From: Stenocarpella maydis
Taxonomy: Eukaryota; Ascomycota; Sordariomycetes; Diaporthales; Diaporthaceae
Length of the DNA stretch: 64,000 nucleotides
Direction of reading: 5' to 3'
Assembly (NCBI GenBank): GCA_002270565.1
Contig: NQMI01000155.1
Coordinates: 41,469 to 105,468 of the forward strand
Both the position numbers and the translations under genes were made by a program. Of the stretch, positions 23,495-33,721 are shown in pieces. The stretch's first letter is position 1, and every line of letters starts with the position of its first letter. Under the pieces are notes generated by a model, which saw nothing but the letters and a program-made list of their open reading frames with translations, was not told the DNA's origin and did no database searches.

Positions 23495-24802
23495 ATGCAC
23501 CATTTTTACAAGGGCCAGTTTTTCGACTTCGAGATCGTGCGCATCCTGGGCACCGCCGTCTATGGTGGCTCTGATGTTGCCGAGGTCCTCGAGGCCGTGG
23601 GTCACATCAGAGACGGCGACCCAGATAGCTGGGGCCGCGCCTGGAGCACCCAGGCCAGGCAGGCCCTCGAGCTTGCCGACATGGCCCGTGAGAGCGGCGA
23701 CCGTGTCGCCGCCCGCAACGCCTACCTTCGCGCCTCCAACTACACCCGCGCCAGCGGCTACATGCTGCTCGCCGGCGACACGAGGAAGGCCGCCGTCGTC
23801 GAGCAGGTCCACTCCATCTTCCGCAAGGCGGCCGCCCTCTTCACTCACCCCGTCCGCTTCGTCGACATCCCCTACGAGGGCTCTACAACCCTCCCGGGCC
23901 ACCTATACCTCCCGGCCCCGGAACACAGGCTCCCGGGGCAGGCCAAGATTCCCATCCTCATCAGCGGTGGCGGCGCCGACGCCCTCCAGGAGGAGCTCTT
24001 CTACATGCACCCATCAGCCGGCCCGGAGCTGGGCTACGCCGTCTTGACCTTCGAGGGACCTGGCCAGGGCGTCAAGCTGTGGCGCGACCGCACCACCATG
24101 CGGCCCGACTGGGAGGTGGTGGTGGGCCGCGTCCTTGACTTCCTCGAGGCCTTCGCCGGGGCTCACCCGGAGCTGGGCCTTGACACGTCACGCGTCGCCA
24201 TGGCTGGCGCCTCCCTTGGCGGATACTTTGCCCTGCGAGCGGCCGCGGACCCACGCATCAAGGCGTGCGTGTCGCTCGACCCGCTCTACAGCTTCTGGGA
24301 CTTCGCCACCGCCCACGCCTCCCCGGCGATGCTGGGCGCCTGGGAGCGCGGCTGGGTTGGCGACGGGCTTATTAACGCGGCCGTCGGCGTCATGATGAGG
24401 CTGTCATTCCAGATGCGCTGGGAGCTCATGACCGCGGGGGCCTTCTTTGGGCGCACCTCGCCGGCGCTCATCATGAAGGAGATGCAGAAGTATACGCTGG
24501 GCAATGGCTACCTGGACCGCGTCAAGTGTCCGGTCTTGGTGTCGGGGGCGTCTGAGTCACTGTACCTCGAGCCTGACCACCACACCATGCGAGTGTACCA
24601 GGAGCTATCTGGCCGATCTGGAGACTGTGAGGATTTGGAGTTATGGATGACGACGACGCCTAGCCAAGGTTCGCTGCAGGCCAAGATGGGGGCTCTGAGA
24701 CTGGCGAACCAGCGGACGTTTAAATTCCTCGACGAGAAGCTGGGAATCAAGCGTCCACCACTCCTGGAAGGGCAGAGAGCACTGGCGAACGGCACCAAGT
24801 AA
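23495..24802 (+). CDS. FrsA-type alpha/beta hydrolase, cytochalasan-cluster hydrolase-like
   Basis: Seen: an intronless gene of 435 residues. An N-terminal helical domain (1-130, with DSWGRAWSTQARQALELAD) is followed by an alpha/beta hydrolase core. PILISGGGADALQEEL leads into the oxyanion region, FEGPGQGVKLW is typical of the family, and the nucleophile elbow GASLGGY holds Ser240. A late acidic/His pair (LEPDHHTMRVYQ) could complete a triad. Known: the family resembles the hydrolases that accompany cytochalasan PKS-NRPS genes (CcsE, PyiE, 'ORFZ'), which are needed to obtain the pyrrolinone intermediate although their exact reaction is debated. Inferred: helps ring closure (Knoevenagel step) or handles the aldehyde released by the megasynthase. 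Strongest sign, with the Diels-Alderase, that this is a cytochalasan-like pathway. Confidence 0.88.
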   Translation: MHHFYKGQFFDFEIVRILGTAVYGGSDVAEVLEAVGHIRDGDPDSWGRAWSTQARQALELADMARESGDRVAARNAYLRASNYTRASGYMLLAGDTRKAAVVEQVHSIFRKAAALFTHPVRFVDIPYEGSTTLPGHLYLPAPEHRLPGQAKIPILISGGGADALQEELFYMHPSAGPELGYAVLTFEGPGQGVKLWRDRTTMRPDWEVVVGRVLDFLEAFAGAHPELGLDTSRVAMAGASLGGYFALRAAADPRIKACVSLDPLYSFWDFATAHASPAMLGAWERGWVGDGLINAAVGVMMRLSFQMRWELMTAGAFFGRTSPALIMKEMQKYTLGNGYLDRVKCPVLVSGASESLYLEPDHHTMRVYQELSGRSGDCEDLELWMTTTPSQGSLQAKMGALRLANQRTFKFLDEKLGIKRPPLLEGQRALANGTK

Positions 24803-25160
24803 AATCGTGTACTTTACTCTGGATTAAACATACGAGTCATGGAATTGAAAGCAATAATTGGTGATTTACGAACTTCCCAGTGGCCCAACGTATAATTTTC
24901 CGCAAACTGTTATATGCGTACGCGTGCGTCCCTGAGAGACGATCGTTCACTGCCAAAAGCCCAGTCTGCATCTCTTTAAGATCTCCAAGGCATCTCCATT
25001 ACAAGGGACTGGGAGATTTGGTCCGGCGTCGTGACCAAGACTTGTACCTGCACACGTGTAAGGCCGAGAATATAGAAACGCATGTGGATTCAAGACCAGG
25101 AGAAATGCCCCTGTCCAACAGTCTCACTACACTTAAAATAAAGAAATATCCCAATATACT
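24803..25160. other. Intergenic region between convergent hydrolase and methyltransferase genes
   Basis: 358 bp between two 3' ends, presumably with both polyadenylation sites (AATAAAG near 25,138 on the plus strand). No gene seen. Confidence 0.5.
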
Positions 25161-26287
25161 CTAAGCCTTTTCCAGCTCAAAAATCACCGACAGAGACGGA
25201 GGCTGGATCAAGTGTTTCTGCACGCATCTCCAACCCCCCTCGGCGAAGACCCCTTCCCACTCGTCCATGGTCGGCACGTAATCCCCCATGATAGCGTGCG
25301 CGACCTCAAAGCCCAGCGTGAATATGGGCACGTCGTCCTCGGTGATGCCGTGCCTGGACCTCTCGGGGCCGGTGTTGAGCAGGATGCGCGTGGTGTCCCC
25401 GAGGAAGAAGCGCCGCACCGACGGGAACGCCTCGCGGAGCTTGAGCAGGATTGCCACGCAGTTCTCGCGCGGCCAGAAGTCATGGCCCATCAGGAAGGAC
25501 GTGAGTAGGTCGACCTGAGCAAACTCGGGCCGCGGGGAGATGGTGCGCACGTCGCCCTCGGTGAAGGACAGGCGGGCCCCGAGCCCGCGCCTCGCCGCCT
25601 CGGCCGCGGCGTCCTTGACGGCCTGCAGCGCGATATCGATGCCGATTCCCGTCGTCCCCGGGTGCCGCTCCATCAGCTTCATAAGACGCTCCCCGCTGCC
25701 GCTCCCCAGGTCGGCCACGGCGTGGAATTGGTACTTGAGCGCGTCGACGGCCGGGAGGAAGACGGGGTCGAAGAACTGGGCGTTGGCCTCTGCGCAGGCG
25801 TACGATATTGCCACGGGGTCCCGGGAGTAGTAATTCCCAGTGCGGTTCTTGTTGGGGAGTGCATATTGCCTAGATTTTAGGATACTTGCGTTAGAGAAAT
25901 GGCATGATGGGAGTGGAGTGGAGCGCAGAGGGATATCGTGTCTGGAGACGCGTACAGGCGGGAGAATAGGCCCCCTGACCCGAGAGCCAGCCAGTGGAAC
26001 AATGACTTCATCTGGTATGCCTCGTCCAGCAGTTTTCCTGCTATGACTGTGCCGGCATCACGGTCTCTCTCGACAACGTCAGCGACGGCGAGGGCGCTGA
26101 CCAGGCCCTCGACTGAGTCTCCATCCAGATCATTTTTCGTTGCGAAGTTGTGCACATGAATGGCCTCCTGGTTCCTAACTTCATCAAGAAGGCCGACCTC
26201 CCAGGCTGCACCGATGGCTGCCGCGGCGATAGCCGAATTGAAAATTTTGGCGACGGCACGCTGAGAGTTGACGATGGGTGCAATCAT
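25161..26287 (-). CDS. Class I SAM-dependent methyltransferase (O- or alpha-keto acid C-methyltransferase-like)
   Basis: Seen: exons 26287-25956 and 25869-25161, intron 25870-25955, giving 346 residues. Start is the ATG at 26287; upstream frame is open but without ATG. The N-terminal helical domain (IVNSQRAVAKIFNSAIAAAA, AWEVGLLDEV) resembles the dimerisation/winged-helix part of plant-type O-methyltransferases. SAM motif: VADLGSGSGERLMKL. Acidic residue of motif II: GIGIDIA; then GDVRTI and LTSFLMGHDFWP. Known: this architecture is shared by small-molecule O-methyltransferases (such as PyiA, which O-methylates tyrosine in pyrichalasin) and by C-methyltransferases acting on alpha-keto acids (MppJ, SgvM). 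Inferred: because it is divergent from an aminotransferase gene, it may methylate an amino-acid precursor. A late O-methylation of the product cannot be excluded. Confidence 0.87.
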
Positions 26288-26797
26288 GGTTACTGCACTG
26301 CTTCTTGCAAAGTAATTAGACACGGACTGTGAAGGGCCGGGGTAAGAATGAATACTAGACGGATGCTTCCTTTAGTTCCTCAGAGGCCGTGACGACGCAA
26401 TGGATAATCAATAATATATAGCCGCAACGGCCTGTGGTGATAGGTACGTCGGCTACCAGCTTAGCTGGCCACCCGATGATGATTGTTCTGGCTTGAGGCT
26501 TGTTTCGGCCACACCGGACCTTTAATCGCCACCACCTATCTGGGAGGTCCTTCATTCTTCTGTGTCGGATTTCCGATAGGATTGGAGCTCGGGAGCCCGA
26601 GTATTGAAGAGGGTGACCAGGTCAGTCAGCCTTGCAAGCCTTGCAAGCCTTGCATGCCTCAGTAGGGAGTATTTTACTGTGTATACTCTCTTAGACCACG
26701 TTTTTGCACAAATACAGCCCATAAACCAAGGCAAGAAGTCTCATATGAGAACACCAGCTTGCTCTGACATCTCACCAGCAGCATCACGCACGGCACC
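26288..26797. promoter_or_regulatory. Divergent promoter region, methyltransferase / aminotransferase
   Basis: 510 bp shared upstream region. It contains four direct copies of a 9-bp unit near 26,630-26,655 (cttgcaagc-like). The shared region suggests the two genes are co-regulated. Confidence 0.5.
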
Positions 26798-28069
26798 ATG
26801 ACACCCTTCCCACCCCCTCCTGTCACTACAATCCAGTGGACAAATAGCAGTGATATCAAGCTCCACGAAGGTGCGTCACGGCGGATTATGGCTTGATCTG
26901 TTCCCGTTTCCTGACAAGACTTGACAGTCAATGGACACATTGAGTCGACATACTCCAAGGCCACCGGAAGATGGACACCCCTCAGGTTTATAAAGGACCC
27001 CTACATTCGTTTTCATGGCATGATGCCCGCGCTCAACTACGGGCAACAGGCGCTAGAAGGGCTCAAGGCCTTCCGCACCCCCAGCGACGTCGCCGTCTTC
27101 CGGCCGGATCGTAACGCCCAGCGCCTCCAGCACTCAGCAGAGGTGCTCTCCATGCCCCAGGTGCCCACGGAGCTCTTCGTGGCGGCGTGCCGGGCAGCCG
27201 TTGCGCTCAATGCTGCGTACGTCCCGCCACACGACTCTGGGGGCGCCCTCTACGTGCGTCCGCTGCTGTTGGGCACCAGCGCCGTGCTCCCGCCCACGCC
27301 CGCCGATGAGTACACCTTCCTCGTGTTCGTGGCACCAAGCCCGGCCGGGGTACATGACGCGCCACGCCCTGTGCGAGCGCTGGTCCTGGACGAGTTCGAC
27401 CGTGCGGCACCGCGAGGGACCGGCCACGCAAAGGTGGGCGGCAACTACGCGCCCGTGCTGCGCTTCAGCGCCCGCGCCCGCGCCGGAGGCTTCGGCATCA
27501 CGCTTCACCTGGACAGCGCGAGGCACGAGGAGGTGGACGAGTTCAGCACGTGCGGGTTCATCGGGGTGCGGTACCCCACGGGCCCAGCGCGGGGCCTGGG
27601 GCGCGGGGAGGTGACGCTCGTGGTGCCGGACTCGCCCTGCGTGATTGACAGCGTCACTAGTGATAGCGTGCAGCAGATAGCGCGGGACGCCTGCGGGTGG
27701 AACGTCGAGAGGCGGCGGATCGCGTACACGGAGCTTCCTGAGTTTAGCGAGGTCCTGGGCGCGGGAACGGGCGTGGCCCTGGTGCCCATCCGCTCCATCA
27801 TGAGGCGAATTAGGGGTGTGAACGGGCTGGGGAACAGCCGCCCGGGACAAGGTGCTCAGAAGCTTCCTGCCGGGCCACAGGTCCTGTCTGATGCGGATTC
27901 CGAGACTGTGACGTACCTGAACGATGAGCAGGACAGCGGCGGCCCGGTATTTCTTGAGCTACTGAAACGGCTGAAGGACATGCAGCTGGGCAGGGCGAAG
28001 GACGAGTTTGGTTGGCTTTCTATGGTTCGAGCTGAAGATGGGGCCATCGACGGCGCGGACCTAAAATGA
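26798..28069 (+). CDS. Branched-chain-type aminotransferase (PLP fold type IV)
   Basis: Seen: exon 1 26798-26870, intron 26871-26927 (57 nt), exon 2 26928-28069, giving 404 residues. MPALNYGQQALEGLKAF and FRPDRNAQRLQHSAEVL match BCATs. The PLP lysine is Lys193 in GHAKVGGNYAPVL. EEVDEFSTCGFIGV, ELPEFSEVLGAGTGVALVPI and FGWLSMV follow the family order. There is no mitochondrial presequence, so a cytosolic enzyme is likely. Known: BCATs interconvert branched-chain amino acids and their keto acids with glutamate/2-oxoglutarate; cluster-borne copies such as TOXF of the HC-toxin locus serve toxin precursor supply. Inferred: provides or recycles the amino acid used by the presumed NRPS module, perhaps after keto-acid methylation by the divergent methyltransferase. 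The segment around residues 335-355 (NSRPGQG...LPAGP) is longer and less conserved than usual. Confidence 0.9.
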
Positions 28070-29569
28070 TCGTGTTTTTCCCACTCTCCAGAAACCCTTG
28101 AAGTCAACTTACTAGTAATCTCCAGAAACAAATTCAGCCTGTAGGTTTCGTTGGTTGTGGATAATTGAAGACCTCAGTCTCATCCTCTCAGTCATAACAT
28201 GTGATCTTTGTCTATTGAGAATTACATAAGTGAGTGAGATCTCTTGTCGTCGTGGATATGTTAGTAACCAGTAAGCTGCTTCCGTGGAAGGCGTCTGATA
28301 CAAATGCTGTACAATGTTCTTCTTCACCAAGCTCGGGTAAATTTTCTTTTCTTTTCTTTTCTCTTTTCCCATAAACAATAAGCTTCGGGACTCTCTTTAG
28401 CGAATCAAGAACCTTGAGCGCATATTACAACTTTAGGGGTCTGCCTCTGACGACTCGTACACCCTATCTATCTCAAATTACGTCCTTGCTGAAAACCTTA
28501 GTAAATACACATCAATATCTACGGGCCTGCAAGTGCTCACAATTCACCTCCCAAGACCGCAGTACACTCTCGATCCGTGTCGTAGCATTATCAAGTGACC
28601 AGAAGGATCCCCTAGGTCACAACTACCACCTCATGCCATTCTGTCTGCGGCCGCCGATGCTACGTTCTGAAGTTGGGTCAGCCGCCTCGGACGGGATGTC
28701 CGGCTCGCATCATTGATACTTGTTGGTGACTTGAAGCCGAGGGCTTCGGAAGTACCTTGTACAGATATGCAGCGATCCTGTACCACCCGGTTCGGCGACC
28801 TGAAAGGAACAAATGCATCATCTTCGCTGTGTGTGGTCTGCAGTGTTGCATGCATGGGGAGTAAAATGCAAGCTGATCTTCGCCAGATTGGATTTGTGCT
28901 CCACAGTGACCTCCAGCTCATTGGCAACTGAACAGTGTCCAGCCCTTCTCAGTCCAGACCGATTCCCACATCCCACGCCACTGTTGGGTAACAACAATGG
29001 AGGATCATCGGTTAGGGCCTACTTCGACTCAAAATCGCAGAATAAACACTGGCACGGTGCTCTTCTAAGTTACCCGCGTCTGTAGCTGGAAGCTAACCCC
29101 GGGATTAATAACCTAGTGCTTACAATAGCTGAATCATTGTTGTACCACCCCAATCACTTCAAATTGCTGAATTCCGTGTACTACACCAATCGAAGTATTT
29201 CTTAAACTTCAAAAAATCGGTTGAGAAATTTCAACCAAATCTGCACTCGATATTAATACTAGAATGTTTAGCGTAGTTCCTCTGAAGAGCAGTAATGAAA
29301 ATGAGGCCCCATGCCTTGGATACATTTAGTATTAGCACTGGAGTCAGGTTGACCTCGACTTCGTAGGTTTCTCCTGCAGGCTGACTAGACTGCCTGCATG
29401 CCCGAGTGTCCATTTATGCAGGAGCACCATACTTTATGCAAGGACGATAATGTCCTGCCCCGCAGTTACAGTCCGCACGTCCCGACCCGAAAGCTTTTCA
29501 GTCCAAATGCATATTGTCCATGGTTATCTTTTTAGGTCTGGCCAACTAGTATACGGTTACTTGATTGTC
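28070..29569. other. Intergenic region right of the cluster
   Basis: About 1.5 kb without a supportable gene; base composition is near normal up to about 29.1 kb and becomes AT-richer after it. A (ttttc)n microsatellite lies at about 28,343-28,366. Short frames at 28,414-29,085 lack domains. Confidence 0.5.
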
Positions 29570-29587
29570 ACGTGTCTGAGGCTCCAC

Positions 29588-29690
29588 TTACTATCTGGTC
29601 TATTATATAAAACCTAAGCTTCCCTGCCCCATTATTCTTAAACTAGAATACCAGATAATTTGCTTTATTTCAATACCCTACTGAGTCTAA
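29588..29690 (+). repeat. Left boundary direct repeat (putative 5' LTR end)
   Basis: Matches 38,452-38,545 in the same orientation, including the words ctattatataaaa, attattctta and taccagataatttgct. Full LTR limits cannot be fixed by eye. Confidence 0.65.
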
Positions 29691-30493
29691 TATATTATAG
29701 TTATATGCCCAGTTCTTACATTTAAACAAGATCCTTATGTAAGTCTCCCTATACTAATATAATTGTTTATTAAGTTTTTTTTTCAATTTATTAAAAGTTA
29801 TTATTTCAACAGTTTTGTTATATTTCCCTTAAGTCTTAATAACTTAATTCTTATTAAATTAATGCTTCTTCATAACTATAAAACCTTCCTAACCCATGAT
29901 TTATAGCTTGAGTTTTATTATTAATTTAAAGGTATTGACAATCATGTTAAACTTAATGCTACTAACTATTTAAGTGCTATTAATCAATTTTCTAAATATA
30001 TTATATCTTAAAATCTAAAATTAAACAAATTAATAACCTTAAGATTCAATATATTTAGAATCTTAATGAACAAAGTAGGAAACATAAGTAATTATACACT
30101 AATTATCTTAAAAGATCTAAATGAATTAATAATATAATACTTGAAAAGAGTTTTAAAGAGTAATTAAAGAAATAAAATACTATTATTATTATTATAATTA
30201 TGTTGTTTACTTATTTTTAAGTAATATAAAACTACGTTAATCATATAGTTGATATTTACTTATTTATTTCTATTTAAATCAAGATTCTAAACGCTGATTA
30301 AGTTATATTCTAAGAGGTAATATAAATTCTGAAGAAATATTTAATACCCTTAATACTAAGTACCTTAATATATAATATGAATAAGTATTAGGTAATTCTT
30401 ATTAAAACTAAAAGTAGGGATATAAACCTACTTAAATAATGTACTTAATAATATTGAAGTTTTCTATATATTTAAGCTTATAACCATTTAAAA

Positions 30494-30585
30494 GCCGCCG
30501 TGGCGCACTGATATAGCGCTGGCCTGGCCTTATGTAATAATAAATATAAAGTCTGCATGTTTAACTCTTACTAATGCCCATTTCT
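30494..30585 (+). other. tRNA-like / SINE-like relic
   Basis: The sequence starts gccgccgtggcgcactgata, which resembles a tRNA 5' arm plus box A (TGGCNNAGTNGG-like), and then tagcgc. About 55 bp on, catgtttaactc resembles a RIP-mutated box B (GGTTCGANTC). The 5' and 3' ends do not pair into an acceptor stem, so it is not a working tRNA. It may be a tRNA-derived SINE or a decayed tRNA gene. Confidence 0.3.
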
Positions 30586-30968
30586 CCTATTTCCAGAAGG
30601 ACTTATATAGTACTATTTATGGTATTATTAGTAGCAACCCCTTTAGAGCCCTAAGTACTTAATTAGTAATAGCTATATTTATTAATTAAGAAGGCCTGCT
30701 CCTTAAATAACTAAGCATAGATAGCTACTCATTTACCTTTTACTTTAGGTTTTCTATTATAGTATTAGCCTTATATAGTTTTTCCTTAGGGAATAAATAC
30801 ATATAAATACTACTAGCTGGTACAGAATTATTAGGAAACTTAAATACTAGGGCCTAGGCTTCCCTATATAATAAGTTTTAACTGATTAAGTATACTACTA
30901 GTATTACTTAAAATGTCAAATAGTTATGTTTAAGTAGTTATATATTATAAATAAAGAAGGCTTATAAT

Positions 30969-31217
30969 GTTCCGGGGTCTAGGGGAACCGGCATGTTTCG
31001 GAATCCGGAGGAAAACCAGCCTTAGCATTCCCCCCCCCCCTCCAAGACTATAAGAAGGGGCCTTCCTGCGTTGCTTTTGAGAAATTTCTAGTCCTAGAGA
31101 ATCAATCTTTTTATACCCTGTGAATTTGTATCTATCTGATATATACGTGTGTACTGTGAAACTATTTCTTGTGCCCTCTTTTTCTGCCTCTCCTTTTTGG
31201 CACCCTCTATTCCCCTC
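30969..31217 (+). repeat. LTR-like repeat, copy 1 (begins TGTTCCGGGGTC)
   Basis: About 250 bp, nearly identical to 50,527-50,775: both start tgttccggggtctaggggaa, contain a C tract, tataagaaggggccttcctg, and end near gcaccctctgttccc. The TG start, TATA-like word and leader fit an LTR. It is much less AT-rich than its surroundings, so it arrived or escaped mutation later. Confidence 0.7.
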
Positions 31218-31526
31218 ATAACTCTCCTATCGCGTCAGGGGCTCCTCTTCTTGCCCTCCACGCTCCTCTTGGGGTGGTTGCTTGATCAGGGCTCTGGCAG
31301 AACGTGTGCCTTTTTGTGTGTGTGGAGGTTTTGTCCTCTCGCTCTCCCTCTTTGGCCCGTTTTCAATAATAGGTACTTATTTAAAGCATAAATAAATCAG
31401 TAATCTAAAAGACTATAACTAGTCTTTTTATATTACTAATTTTAACTAATTTATGTAATGTAGTTTACCAGTATGTGCATCATATCAGTAAGTAGGTCAG
31501 CTTTATATTATTTGCTAGCTTTTATT

Positions 31527-33721
31527 AACCTCAGTATCCCCCTCCTAAGCTAAATAACAAATAAATTTAAGCACTAATTAGTACCAACTACACTTAATTT
31601 CTTATTTCTATTTTATTTTATTAATTTAATAGGGTTAGGGTAGGTATAGGGGGGCCTATAAGTTTTGAAGTTTTAACAGAATATCAATTCTTTTAGTACT
31701 AGTTGCATCTCTAATTTTCACATTAATCTCATACTAACACACCTATTTAAATATCCGATATATTAAGGATTAATAACAATAGTATATATCCTATATCTTA
31801 AAAGGATAGAATACTTTTAGCTACCTAGGCTATTTAGAAATTAAAAAACAATAATATTAAACCTATCAGTATATATAAAGCTACTTAAATCTTGAATATT
31901 CTATATATAATGCTATAATATAAATTAAATTAATAATAAACTTACAATAGTATACATTAACAGATATAAACTTAGCCCGATTAAAGAATAAATATTTAAT
32001 TAATATATTATTAATTAAGATATTTAAGCATTTTCTCTTTAACTTTCTAGTATAGAAGATGTAGCTAATCTTCTATTAGCATTATATGATATTAAGCCTA
32101 TAGGTAAGCACTAAGCTTAATACTTTATAAATTTATAATCTAGCTTAAAAAGCAGATTCAATCATCTCTATAACTATTACAAGGCCCTTTATAAAGATCT
32201 AGAGGTTTTTAGGAATTAGTTTTGAATTCCTTATAATATAATAACTAAATATAAAATCCCAGCTAATAATATTTATAATTTTAATCAAACCAGCTTTATA
32301 ATACGTATAATTTGCATATCACTAGTAATTATATATGCTAATAAGCATAAAAAGGCCAAATCTATTCAGCCTAGCAATAGAGAATAAGCAATAGCTATTA
32401 CACATATCCATATAATAGGCTAGTGCATCATACCATTTATTATTATTTAGGGCACCTACTACCTTATAAGTTAGACTATAGAGTTATGTTTTCCCAGCTT
32501 ATGAATAATTAAAACTACTATAAATAAATAAACAAATAAAAAGACTAGCCTAAAAAAGATTTAGTATTTTAATAATCATACTAAATAATAAACGAAGGGT
32601 ATATACTAACTACTAATTATAGATAGCTATAAGAGCTATATATTAATTAAGCTTAACTAATATTATAAGGAGAATAAGATTATTCCTATCTATATACTAC
32701 TTCATTCTTCATATTTCCTCTAGCTATTAAATATCACATTATATTCATCTCCAAAATATACATATAGCCTGAAAATGAATAACTTTATTTACGCTTCCAT
32801 TAACTATATTACTAAATTTAAGTACTTTATTATATTTAAGGTAGCCTGCAATAAGACATTTATAAAAGATAGTATTAAGGCTGCATTTTAAGGAGCTATA
32901 ATAATATCTTAGGACCCGGATTCTATTCTGTTTAAGCTTAATATATGTATATAAACTCTAATATAATCTATCCCTACCTCTCCCAAGCAATAGGAGTCTT
33001 AAATACCCTTTAATACTTAATAGAATATTAAGTAATTAAGTTTTATTAAAGGCAGGATCTCCGCCTAATAGGGAAGTTCCCCTATACTAATTATAAAGCC
33101 TATTAAGTAAATAGCAAAGGGAGTATAAGTAATAGTATACTCAATCATACTTATAAGTAAGCAGATCCGGATATTTCAGGAGGTAAATAAAGCACTTGCT
33201 AAATATCATAAGGCTAAAACAACCTAAGTATAGTTTAAATAAGCACTTAGTATTAAGGAATCTTACGTAATAATTTAAGAAAAGAAAAAGCAAAGCAGCT
33301 AGCTAGTAAAATCAGCAATAGTACTAATAAGGCAGTCCGCAGTAGACTAAGCAAATAATACTATAGCAATTATAGCAATACTAAGCATTATATAAAAACC
33401 TATAAGAAAGAGGAGAAAGGGTCTAATGGATTAGATTCTATTTATATTATAGCAAATCTAGCGTAATTAGTATTAGGTGGTGCTCATATATATATATATT
33501 AGTAATTTATAGAGAACTGAGATTTTAAGGTTGAAGTTAGTACTAATTAATGTAAAGTATAATTCTCCTACTAAAGGTTACCCTATTCAAACCAGCACTA
33601 TACCTATATCAACTACTTTAAATTAGCAAAATCAACTAAAAATAAGTAATTTAAAATAGTTAGCACTAGTTTATGCAAATCTTTATTTACTATTTAGCCT
33701 AGGGGGGGTGCTAGGGTTAAT
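31527..33721 (+). mobile_element. Fot1/pogo-type DNA transposon, copy 1 (RIP-inactivated)
   Basis: Seen: terminal inverted repeats of about 65 bp, the left end at 31,527-31,595 and the right end at about 33,650-33,721; the left reads toward tactgaggtt-like ends and the complement of the right reads ttaaccctagcacccccctag. Between them, a decayed frame at about 32,610-33,000 translates to LIIDSYKSYI, KENKIIPIYILLHSSYFL, and DSIKAAF-stop-GAIIIS, the core and tail of the DDE_1 transposase of pogo/Fot1 elements. Stops stand where glutamines belong. The second catalytic Asp of the usual HSSHxLQPLD motif is Asn here. Known: such elements are 1.9-2.2 kb and target TA. Confidence 0.8.
32600..33010 (+). 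pseudogene. Transposase relic (DDE_1, pogo/Fot1 family)
   Basis: C-terminal half of the transposase, readable in one frame with TAG/TAA stops at former CAG/CAA codons. It shows LIID (first Asp kept), HSSYFL-stop-LLN (second Asp lost as Asn, GAT to AAT) and DPDSILFKLNI (family tail). Non-functional. Confidence 0.75.

Noticed and set aside
28340..28370. Pyrimidine repeat considered as a CRISPR or regulatory array
   Set aside because: A simple (ttttc)n microsatellite. No CRISPR is expected in a fungus and no spacer pattern is present anywhere in the window.
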